DNA from: Pseudonocardia sp. TRM90224
Lineage (GTDB): Bacteria; Actinomycetota; Actinomycetes; Mycobacteriales; Pseudonocardiaceae
Direction: 5' to 3'
DNA length: 64,000 nt
Assembly (NCBI RefSeq): GCF_021245725.1
Contig: NZ_JAJGSX010000038.1
Span: 21,286-85,285 of the forward strand
A program made the translations under genes and the position numbers. Each line of letters opens with the position of its first letter. Position 1 is the stretch's first letter. This document shows, in pieces, positions 48,801 through 60,800 of this stretch. Under the pieces are notes generated by a model. The model saw nothing but the letters and a program-made list of their open reading frames with translations, was not told where the DNA came from and did no database searches.

Positions 48801-51800
48801 CGCCTTGCGGACCGTGGTCACGTTCCGGCCGGAGAGCGAGCCGAGCGACCCGGCGACATCCCGATCCAGCTCGACCGCCGCCTTGGCCCACGCGAGCCGG
48901 CACCGCGCAGCGCACAGCGAGACGCGGGCGAGCGGCGGGGCGTCGGCGGTGGCCGGCAGCGCCGCACCGACCGCGTCGAGCTCCTCGATGCCTGGCGCAT
49001 AGGAATCGAGGGCGTCGAGGGCGTTGTCGATCCCCGCCCGGTACGACGGCGGCAGCTGGTCCTTCACCGCGTCGACGGCCGCAACCGCGAGCGTGACGGG
49101 GTTGTCGCCGGCCAACGCGACGCTCTCGGGCATGTCGGGATCGGCGACGGGGACGGTCGCCGGCATGCCTGCCATGGCCGCCGCCAGGTGGGTCAGTTCC
49201 TCCTGCGCTTGCTCCCGCCAGCCGGGGAGCGCACCGGCCAGCTCCGCCAGCAGCGGCCACGACGTCGGGAAGCCGGCTTCCTCCGCGGCGCTCAGCAGCT
49301 GGTGGGCGAGGCCCGGTTCGAGGCCGATCCGCATCTGGCTCACCATCAGCCCGGCGAGCACTGCGTGCGCGAGCGCCACGTCCCGATCCACGGGCGAGCC
49401 AGGAGCGGACGGGGCGGGCATCAGCTCGCGCCACCGCACCGCGATGTCGACCAGCTGCTGGAACGCGGCTGTGTAGGTGTCGACGTCGAGCGGCGACTCG
49501 CGCAGCGGCCCCAGCTCGACGGCGAGGTCGTGCAGGCGGGACGCAACGGCCGAGAGCACCTCGTCGGCCTTCGGCCGGTCCCCGGCAGCGAGGAGCGCAG
49601 CGGCCTCGTCCAGCCGCGGCTCCAACACACCCAGCTCGACGACGATCAGGCCGGCCGCGACGCCGCGCAGCAACCGCCGCTCGGCCGCCGCCTCGGCCGC
49701 GGCGATGAACGCCTGACCGGTTTCGACGTCCTTGTCGTGGATCCGCTTGGTGTGGCCGGCACCGCCGAGGTGGAACCGGCGTTCGTGGGTGAACACGACC
49801 GGCAGGGCGTCCAGCCGCCGCAGGTGCGCGAAGCGCTCCGCGGTCATGACGATCACGTCGCGCGGACCGGGGCCGGTGGGCCGCCGGAAGGACACGGCGT
49901 CGGTCCGGCTGACCGTGCCCGCTCCGTCGGGCGCGCCGCCCCCGTCCAGCACGTCGATCATCACGGCCTCGTCGACGAGCACCAGGACCTCGCCGTCCAG
50001 CAGCTCCGCGACGGCCGCCGCTCCCGTGTTGCGCAGCACCTGCCCCGGCAGCGATCCGTCCAGCACACCGGCGGCCACCTGCTCCGCCGCTGTCACGACG
50101 AGCTCGGTCTGCTTGTCGTCGAGGATCCCGTGCGGACCGCCCTGCTGCCGGAACCCCTTCCACCACCGCTTCATCGCGGACGAGGCAGCGCGGTGAGCGG
50201 TCGGGCCGCCCGGCCACGACTTCCGGGTGCGCTCGATCTTCTCGAGCAGGTCGAGCACTTGCCCGCTGCGCTCGGCCCGCCGCTCGGACCAGCGCGAGAC
50301 GTTCGTGCCGAGCACGAAGGTCTCGTTGGGCAGGCCGTCCAGCAGCGGCAGCAGCTCGCGGCCCTTGTTGGCGAGCACCCGCGCGTCGGTGTCGACGTCG
50401 AGCATCTCGGTGGTGACCCGGCCGCCACCGAGGATCTCGACGAACCACCCGATCCACCGGTCGACGTCGCCGACCTGCGCCTCGGCGGCGATGCCGCGCT
50501 GCTTGTAGACCAGGTCGGCGTCGGCCTTGTCGAGCCAGCGGTCGAGCAGCGCGATCAGCTCGTCGGCGGCCGGGCCGCGACCTGCCAGCTTGGCGAGCTT
50601 CGCGCGCCGTTTGGCGATGTCCGGCGTGCGCGGAGCATCGTCGAACAGCGGGCCGGACACCTCGGTGATCCGATTCATGGCGGCCTCTGTCCCGGCGATG
50701 GCCGCCCGGTTCTTCGTCACGTCGGCGTCGTGGGCGGCGTCGTCGGCGAACCTGCCCTCGATGTGCCCGCGCTCGTGGTCGACCACCCGCGGCAGCTCCC
50801 CCAGCCGCGCCAGGTGCTCGTAACGAGCTTCGGTCATCAGGATCACGGCGTCGCCGGTCGCGCCTCGGAAGGTGACCGCGTCGAAGCGCGCGGCGATGTC
50901 GGCGGCCCGCTCGGCGCCCACGAGCCACTCCAGCACCGACAGCACGACCGAGCCGTCGACGAGCACGAGGCTCTCGCTGCGGCGCAGCAGGCCCGGCGGC
51001 GCAGGCTCGGTGCGCGACACGTCGCCGGCCGGTGGGGCGCCGTTGCGCAGCGTCCGCCCCTTGATCCGACCGGACGCGACGGCCGAGACGATCTTCGTGG
51101 TCGCGCTGAACAGCACGTTGAGCTCGTGGGTGTCGAAGATCCCGTGCGCGCCGGATCCGTGATCGAACCGGCGGGGCTTCCTGGCCACGATCGCTGCCGC
51201 CAGCACCAGCTCGACCGCCACCGCGGTGCCGGCGACAGCCAGCACCCCGATGACACCGTGGACCCCGGCTGCCGTCGCGGCCCCGATGGCGATGCTCGCC
51301 ACGAGCGAGCCGAGACCGATCGCCGGCACCCTGGCCGCCACGAACGCCGCGCCGAACTGCTTGTACAGCCTGAACGGCACCGCATCCAGCAGGCTCGACC
51401 GCGCAACACCTTCTTGCAGGCCGCTGGCGACCTGGATCGCGACCCGGCTCAGGAACAGCGTCCAGAACACGCTGACCGGCGCGACGAAGGGCAGGACGTT
51501 CGCCAGCAGCGGCACCACCAGCGCACCACCGAGCAGCAACGCCGCCGTGCGCAGGCCGGCCAGCTTGGTGAACACCCCGGTGAGGGCCCCCGCGAGGGTC
51601 AGGACACCGGCGCCCAGCGCGGCGAACGACAGCAGCGACCGCATGGAGTCCGCCAGCCCCAGCGACTTGATCACCAGCGCCTCCGTGCCGAGCACCGAGC
51701 CCAGCACGAACCCGTCGACCGCACCCAGCGCGATGGGCACGATCGCGCCGTGGCGCAGGAAGGCGAGCGTCCGCGCCCCGAACCCGCGGCGCTCCGCACC

Positions 51801-54800
51801 GGGTTCGCGGTGGAAGAGCGTCCGCAGCCGGCCCACCAGGTTCGCCGCCGCGCGCGGCGCGGCCGCCAGCCGGGCGAGCAGGGTCCGGGCCCGCTTCCGC
51901 AGGTCCATGACGGACCCGTCGCTGCGCTCGTCCGGCCGCCAGCCCTTGCCACGCGGGCCGGCCGCCCCGGAGTCCTTCGGCATCAGCACGAGCGCACCGA
52001 CGGCGAGCAGGACCATCTCGGCGGCGAGCGAGTAGAACGCCGGCTTGTAGTCCGTGACGAAGGCCAGCAGCAGCTGCAGGGCGAGGAACCGGAACAACCA
52101 GCGCCCCATCGTCGACGCGCTGCGCATGACCTGCTGGAACTTCTCCCGGTCCTTCTTTGTCGGGAAGACGAGCTCGGTCTCGACCAGGCCCTTGGTCAGT
52201 GCGTCCACGACGTTGGTGAAGCCGAGCACCCCGGCCAGCGCGAGCACCGCCCCGAACCATCCGGCGTTCGCCAGCGCGACCAGCACCGCCGCGGTCCCGA
52301 GGAGCGCGCCGACCAGCAGCGACCGCTGGCTGTACCGGCCGGCGAGGAAGCCCGACGCCAGCGTCGCGGGCGCCGACGTGCCCTGGTTCACCGTGAAAGG
52401 TGCGTTCGCCTCGCCCGGCGACACCCTGAACTTCTCCTGCATGTTCGGCGCGACGTCGGGCAGCACCAGCGCGCTCCCCACGGACGAGGCGCTGGAGAGC
52501 AGCCCGCCGAAAACACCCTGGACCCAGCGGAAGCCGTCGAGACCGGCGAGGCGGCGCAGCGCACCCAGGCTCACGTCGGCGCCTGCACCGGTGAGGTGCT
52601 CGGCGAGCGCGAGCCGGTCGGCGGGCGACATCCGCTGCACCGTCTTCAGGGTCTTCGTGTCGGTGTAGATGCGCGAAGGCTCGTCGGGGTCGGGGTCGGG
52701 GACGAAGAGGACGGCGAACCCGGCATCGCCTCGCGCGATCCGCTTGCCGTCGATCGCGAGGTGCAGGCCGTCGACCGGCACCACGGAGAACCCGGGGACG
52801 GCCCGCATGCCGTGCAAACCGAACGCGGACTTCCCGTCCACCGCGGGTGCCGAACGGACGCCCAGGTCGTCGAGCACCTCACCGACGAGCCCGTGCTGGT
52901 GCGTCGTGGGGTGCACCGGGGTGCGCGCCTGCAGGTCCATGACCGTGTAGTCGGACACCAACTCCGCCGGCGGCGCCTCCTGGACCGGCAGCAGGCCTAC
53001 CCTGCCGGTGCCCAACCGCATGCCGAAGCGGGCGCCGGCCCACCACGTCCGCACCGGCGCGGTGACGTCGGTGAGCAGCGCCCCGGCCCAGCCGCCCGCG
53101 TACCGGGCTGCGTACCTGGTTGCGGCGACCCACCGGCCGAGCCGGACGGACACCGGCGGGCCACGCCCGGTGGCGACCACCACGACCGCAACCGCCGCCG
53201 CAACCACCAGACCGACCACGCCGTGGTCGATCACGATCTGCAGGACGTCGCCGAGTTCGGGCAGCAGGCCCGCGCTCCCACCGTCGCCGATCCCCTGCCC
53301 GGGAGCGGCCATCGCCTTGCCCTGTCCGAACCCGCCGCCGATCAGGAGCACCGCGGTACCCGCGATCCCGACGAACATCGGGACGATCCGCTTCAGCCTG
53401 TCGAGCCATCGCTTGCTGTCCGAGAGCGCGCTCTCCACGGCCTTGCGGCGGGTGTTCAGCTCCTTGCGCCGGTCGCCCGGCAGGCCCTGCTGGCCGCGCT
53501 CCTTGTCGATCTCCGTCAGCTCGGCCGCGAGCGCCTTGCGCTTCGACTCGGCCTCCGCGAGCTCCTTGCTCAAGTAGCGGCCCGGCTCCACCTGCGGGGG
53601 ACCGATCGCGGCCCGCGCCCGCACGGCGGCGTCGAGCCGGTTCTGCAGATCCTTCCGGCGTGCGTCGAGCGTCCTGATCCGGCCGTCCCGGATGCGCCCG
53701 AACCAGGTCGACCGGCCACCGCCGCCGTTCCTGAACGCCTTCGTCCGTTCCCGCGCGAGCTCGGCCTTGACCGCGTCGAGCTTCTTCGTGATCCGGTCGA
53801 TCTCGGCCGTGGCGCGGTCCTGCATGCGCTTCTGGAACTCGCCGGGAAGCATGGCCAGCCGCTTCCGGATGTCCGCCCTGGCCTTCGCGTTGTACGCGCG
53901 GACGGCCTTGCGCTTCTTCTTCCGGCGCTCCGACTTGTCTCCCGGCCGCTTGCTGTCGTGCGCGTCCTCCGCGAGGTGCCGCACGAGCATCCGCTGCGCG
54001 TGGTTCACCAGGTGCAGGAACGCCAGTTCCATCCGCTTGACCGGCGAGCGGGCGGCCCACCGCCCGATCCGGCCCGGGATCTTGGTCAGCCCACGCGCCA
54101 TCCAGAAGAGCAACTTGACCAGCACCCGCTGCGGGCCGGTGAGCAGGTCGAGGGACTTGCGCGCCTTCCCGTCGTAGGCGACGGCGTGGAAGGAGAACCG
54201 GCGTTGCCAGATCGGCACCCCGTTGAGGCGGATCTCGCCACCGATCTGCCAGAAGACGTAGTTCTCCCACCGCTTCGACCGGAGGCCCCAGTCGTAGGAG
54301 GAGATCCAGTACGTGAGCCGCGCCGACAGCCGCCAACCGACCACCTTCGGCGCCCGGACGTCCGGCATCGGGAGGAAGAGGATCCCGGACACGATGTAGT
54401 GCTTGAGGAACGGTCCGAACGCGATCTGCGGGAGGGCCACCAGACCGGCCGCGACCCACGACCACGCCCCACCCATCGAGTACAGCGACGCGATCAACGG
54501 GGTGTTGATCACGAACAGGAACGAGAGCTGGTGGTCCGGCGCAAAGGCCAGCGGCACCTTTACGCGTTCCGTCTCGTCCTCGCGGTGCAGCTTGTGCGAC
54601 ATCGACATCGTCAGGTAGCCGGCGATCAGGTATCCGGCACCGACGATCTGCAGGGAGAACGGGCCGACCAGGTCCCACGTCGCCAGCGGCACCGTCCACA
54701 GCGTGAACACCGCGGCGATCATCACCGCCCGCTCCCACCGGACGCCCACGAACCACTTCACGAGGCGGCCGGGCCACTGCCAGAACTTCCACCAGACCGC

Positions 54801-57800
54801 GGCCTTGTCGCGCGCCGGCAGCTTCCAGTGCGGGAACAGCAGCAGGAACGGCAGCACCGTCGCCGTCAGCTCCGCACCGATCGTCTTGACGAGCAGCGGC
54901 GTGATGGCGAGCACGGTGAGGCCGTACATCACCCCCGGCAGGTACATCCGGTGCTCGACGTCGAACGTCAGCCGCTTGCGCAGCTGCCCGACCCACCGGA
55001 ACGCCTTGCCGAGCTTCACGGCGGCCTTCGGCGGCCCGCGGGCCTTCCAGTTCTTGACGAACCGCACGATGACGACAACCGCGGACGCCGTCACACCGAG
55101 CCCGATCCAGAGCGCCGGGTCGGACACCACATCGAGCACCGCGGACCAGAAGTCACCGCCGGTCCCACCCCCCGGAGTGCCGGGGTCGGCGACGGCCCGG
55201 TTGCCGCCGAACGCCGCCGGCAACACCAACGCGCCCCCGACGAGGAACCCGATGAACGCGATGGTGTTACGCCCCTTCCACCCGCGGCCGGCGTAGATGG
55301 CGCGGAGGGTCTTCCGCATCGGATTCCAGTCGGCAGCCGGGAGCGTCTCCTTCAAGGCGTCGATCACGACGAAGCGGTCACTGGCAGGCAGATTGCCCAG
55401 TACGAACGACAGCGCCTTTTGGAAGCCCTTACGGTCATTCTCGAACAACCCGGGCGAGCGGCGATCGAGCCGAGCCCAATCGTTGAGGACCGCGTTGAGT
55501 TCCGCCGGGCTGAAGCTCGCGGGCAGAACCGCGCCGCCGGCTACCGCACCTGGTCGTGGTGCGCCCGGGCGGGGCAGTACACCGAACCCGCGCTCGCCGC
55601 GTGCCTCCTCGATCTCCGCCGCTTCCGCCTCGGTCAGCTCGATCTGGAAGAGGTTCTCCATGATCATTCTGAAGGAACCGATACCTGGCCCGGGCATCCG
55701 CTTCAACAGGTCGATCCAACGAGCGCGATCGTTGATCCGGTTCTCGAATATGAAGTCCACCACGACCTGGCGACGAGCCTTCCACGCTTCCTGCTGGCCG
55801 ACCGCCGCGTCCATCTCGCTGCCCAGCACCGTCGCCTGCTCGGCCAGCCAGGACTGTGAGCTGTCGGTGTCCCCTTCGGTCTGCGGGATCGCCAGCGCAC
55901 GCCGCATCGCTTCGTACAGGTGTTCGCTGGTCGCCACGACGTAGTGCTCGCCGTCGGCGATCCCGACCTGCTGCGCCCGTTCCAGGTCGGCGTTGCGAAC
56001 CGGCACCGGGTGCATCTTGCGGAAGGGCCGCTTGATCCCGGTCGCCTGCACGACCCACAGACCGGTCTCGAAATCGAATCCGAGCACGACCCAGCGACGC
56101 CCCCCGCTGGTGTCGAAATCACCGACCTCGGCCCCACGCGGCTGGTGCGGGTCGTACACCAGCAGCTGCATCGCCTTGTAGTTCGGGCTCGATGACTTGA
56201 CGACGCGACGGACGTAGACGCGCAGCCTGGTGAGCGTCGTCCCGTCCGGGTGCACCAGGCTGAACACGAGCGGGAAGGTGTCGGCCGGCCCCGGGTTGAC
56301 CACTCGGTCGCCGAACTGGTTCAACAGGTGGGTCTGCAGGACCGGACGGATGTGCTGTGTGCCCATGAGCGGCGCGATCTCGATGGATCCCGCGCCGCGC
56401 GCCACAACCTCGAACCGCTCGCCGAGCAGCTCGCGGAGCGAGCGGATCACTTCGTCCCGTTTGTCTCGCAGCGCAGGGTGGTCAAGCGTGATCATCGAGG
56501 GGAACCAGTCGCCGTTCCGCATCCGATCCCGCAGGTGCGAGGCGAACTTGGAGGGGGCGATGGCCGTCCGGCGTGCACCCTCGACCACCAGCTGGTTGGT
56601 CCAACTCAACGTGAACCGGTACTCCCGGAACGGCGGACCGTGAAGACGAGTCGCACCCGCCTCTCCACCGGGTGGGACGGTGCGTCCCAGGTGCACCGGC
56701 GGCGCGTTGGACGCGATCGGGATCGTGACGCCCGGTCGGCCGATGCGCACGGCGTCCGGCGTGCCGAGGGGGTCGGTCAGGGCGCCCGGCGCCTGCGTGG
56801 TGTTGAGCCCGGTCCGGTCGACCCGGAACCAGGAACCGTCGGTCGTGATCCGCGACCTGCCGCCGGTGTCCTCGTTGGGGGCGTGCAGCCACACGGTGGC
56901 GTCCGATGCCACTGCCGGCGCCTGCAGCTCCTGGAACAGCTCGCCCATCGCGACGGGGCAGCTGCCGAGCCCGCAACCCAGGATCACCACGTCCGGGTGG
57001 CTGCCGGTCTCGGCCGCGATCTTCGCTGCCCGCACCCGCCAGTCGTCGTAGCCCGGCAGCATCCGGATCAGCTTGCCCGCCTGCTTCGCGGTCAGCCGGA
57101 TCTTCCCGCCCGGCGTCTGGATGAAGAGCCCGTCGTCGTCGTTCTGGATCACGACCACGTAGGCGTTCGGGTCGGCCACGAGGTGCTGACCGTAGGCGTC
57201 GCGGAGATCGCCGCGCATCGCGAGGATCGCGCCGTTGGGGCCGGCCGCGTAACTGAACAGCTCGGCGAGCGAAGGCAGCTCCTCGTCGGTCACCCGCCAG
57301 TCCTCGCTCCGCTGCGGGTCGTCGGCCTCCTGCACCTCGCCGTCTCCGGAGTCTTTGCTGTCTCCGGAATCCTTGTCGACGAAGCGCACGTTGAGCAGCT
57401 CTTCGAGCTTCGAGATCTCCGCAGGCTGCAGCGCGGAGACGAAGTCGGCCCCGTCGAGCAGCATCGCGCCGCCCGGCAGCTCGGCGCCCTTCGGGAGGAC
57501 CGTGCCGGCCTGGACGCGGATCGCCTCGGTCAGGACGGTGCCTGCGGGGAGCTGTTGCCCGCCGGGCAGCAACGCACCACCCGGGAGCACCGTGCCCTTG
57601 GGCAGTACGGCGCCGCCGGGGAGCACGATCCCGCCCGGAAGCTCGGCGTTCTCGGGCAGGTGGACCTTGTTGGGAGCCGGCACCGCGTCCGGACTGCCGA
57701 GCCCGCCCCTGACGATGTCCACCTCAGGATCGGCGTCGTTCTTCGGCCCCGCATCCTTGGGTGCAGCATCCTTGCGTACAGCGCCGAGCAGCTTGGCGAT

Positions 57801-60800
57801 GTACGCGACGCGGGCGGGGTCGACGGGCTGGTCCGGGTTGGTCGGGTCGGTCAGCGGGGTCTTGAGCTGCTGCGCCAGCTGCACGAACTGGACCGGCAGG
57901 ACCTGCTGGACCGGCTTCTGCTGCTCGTCCGCGTTGGCGGGGTCGGCCACCTCGTAGGGGTTCTTCGCGAGGTGGTCCAAGAGCGCGGGGTCGATCGGGT
58001 CGACGAGCTCGTTGAGGTAGTCCACGACCAGCGGGTGATCCATCGTGAGCTGGTTGGACTCGTCGCCGACGAGCCCGATCAGCTTCTCGATCTCCGGGGC
58101 GTCCTCCGGGGCGAACGAGAAGTTCTGCAGCTTGGTGATGTGGTGGACGTTCCCCCGATCCGTGATGTTGATCTTCGAGCCGGGGTTGCGGGCGATGTAC
58201 TGCGTGACTCCGGCGTCGTTGGTGACGGTCCGGTTGCGGTACCAGCCGTTGCCGTCCTCGTCCAACGCGGCATTGACCTCGTCGGGCGAGACACCCAGCC
58301 GGCTGGCGACGGCCTCCACCGGAACCTGCTCATTGGGACGCAGCTGCGCGTCGTCGAGCAGCCAATGCACCCGTTCGGTCATGGTGAGGTCATCGCTGCC
58401 GGGCAGCTCCTTCGGCAACCAGTTCCGGTCACCGAGGCTGGTCGCCGGGTTGAACGTCGTCCCGAACGGCGCCGCCTTCATGCGGTGGTGAACGACGCGT
58501 TCGCCCTTGATCTGGCCACCTTCCAGGAGGAACCAGGTGAAGCCTTCGACACTCGGGTTCCGCGCGACGTCGTAGCCGCTGTTCACCCAGGAGCCGTAGT
58601 CGAACACCTCCGCCGCGCCGGCGAAGACGCGAGCCGAGACCTCGAGCCTGCCGTTCGCCCCGGCGGTCGTGGCCGTCTTCGCGAGCCGGCCGAGGCCGCG
58701 GGCGGCGCCGGCAGCACCCATCGTGGCGGCATCGAGCCAGTGGCCACGGGCCGCCGCGCTCGTGAACGGGTTGATGCTCTGCGAGTAGTAGAGCCGCTCG
58801 CCGAGCTCCCACGCCGCCGAGGCACCCATCCCGGCTGCGACGGTCGTCGTCGCGGTGTTGGTCAAGGCCATCGCACCGGCGGTGGTCCGCACCGCGTTGA
58901 ACATCGTCGCCGCCCGCGCGACCTGCACGCCGGCCATGGCTCCTCTCGCCGTCCATGCCGCCGCCACGGCCGGTGTCGACATCCCCCAAGTGACGTACAG
59001 CGACACGACGGAGAGGACGGTCATCACGACGGTGCCACCGACGTTCACGGTCCGTTCGAAGGGAGTCGTGATCGTCGCGTCCGACGTCCCGAACCTGAGC
59101 TGCTCACCCGCCGGGATCGGCGCCGCCGTCCCGTCCGCGTTCACCCTGATCGGCGTCAGGCCGACGAGGTCGTCGGGGAGGACGAATTCCATCTTGGGGC
59201 TCGAGAACATGGAGCTGTCCTCGAACATCTCGTTCTCGTCCTGCAGCTCTGCGAACGAATCGAACTTGCCACCCAGCACGAACGTCGGCGTGCCGTCCTT
59301 CATCACGAAGAACAGCGTCACCGCGCCGGCGGGCTGGCCGTCCTTGAGCAGCCCTGTCGTGACGAACCTGACCTCGCCGCCGCCGGCTGCGGCCGCGCGC
59401 AGGTTCTCCATTTCCTCGTCGACCTTGTCCTTGTCGACATTGCCGCTCGCGTCGGTGTAGTTCGCCTCGATCAGCTTGCGGTTCACCGCCCAATCGCTGC
59501 TGACCTGCGGACGGCTGACGGCATCCATGTACTCCGAGACGGTCATCCGGGAGGCGAGCGCAACCTTCTCCGCGCGGCTCAGGTGGGCGACCCGATCCGC
59601 GTTCCGCCCGACGTAGTGCTCGAAGCCGGGGAAATTGAGCGCGGCTGTCTGCGCGAAGGAGACGTCGGGCAGCCGGCTGGACGGCGAGCGCATCGTGAAG
59701 TCGACACCGGCGGCGCGCTGCCCGAAGTCCTGGGCGATGGAGTTGTAGTTCAGCGTCGCCAGCTGGCCGACCACCCGGGCCTCATCGGCGAGGGCGACCT
59801 GGTTCGGGTCACCGGAGGCCGCCAGCGCGTTCACCAGAGCCGTCCACCGGTCGACCCGCTCGCTCCCGGTCCGCAACCGGCCGGCCCACCCCTGGTCGTT
59901 CGAGGCGTCGGCGAACAGCATGTCGACCGAACGCAGCTTGGCGTCGTTGTCGGCGAACGCGCCCGATGCCGATCCGAGCAGTCCTTCGAGCCGATCCATC
60001 TGCGCTGTGAGCCGGAGCCCGTTCTGCGTCAGCGCCTCCTCTTCCTCCTTCGATCCGCCCACCTCGTTGAACCGCAGGACGTCGGCGTTGTGCAGCTCCC
60101 GCTGGTGGATGGTGTCGCGCACCTGCGCCTGCAGGTAGAGCGCCGACACGAGCGTTCGGTTGCGGTCACCGACACCGCGCTGGAGGTCGAGGAGGTTGTC
60201 CATCGCGCGCTGCATCGGCGGCTGGTTCTCGATGCGCGACGCCTTGTCCGTCGGCGTCGGCCCGGCGAGCTTGTCGAGCACGGCCGGATTCCTGACCAGC
60301 TTCTCTTCCAGCTCGGTCGGTGTCGGGGGCCGGTAGGTGAGCCGGTCGATCGCGTCGATCAACCCGCGATCATCGGCCCACCGCTGCGCGTCGATCTTCA
60401 TCGGCGCCAGCTTCTTGGTGAGCGCGCTGAGCTCCTGGGCGGTGACCCCGCCCTGCCGAGCCGCGTCGATGTCGCGTTCGAGCGCGTCCAGCGCTTCCGC
60501 GCCACCGCCGACCTGCTGGAACGCGAACGACCGGTAACGGTTGCCGCTCTGGGACTCCAGGTGCGCCGCCGACGCGGCGGCCAGGTCGAGGATCGAGTAG
60601 GGCGCGGTCTTGTCGTAGCGAGCACGGTCCGCGGGCGAGAGCGCGGCGCGCTCCGCCGGGGTGAGCGCCGGCAGCATGAGGTTGGGGGCGTCGGGGTCGA
60701 GCCCGAGGCTGACGGCGGTTTCGCGGTCCTTCGCGGTGTTCAGCGAGGGACGCAGGTAGCTGCCGGGCCCGAACACGTTCTGCGGGCGGTTCGCATCGAC

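Noticed and set aside
47427..55859. A 2,810-codon open frame on the plus strand
   Set aside because: It is antisense to the giant gene, and its translation is Arg/Pro/Asp/Glu-rich without domains. In GC-rich DNA such mirror frames stay open because the third-position G/C bias removes stops.
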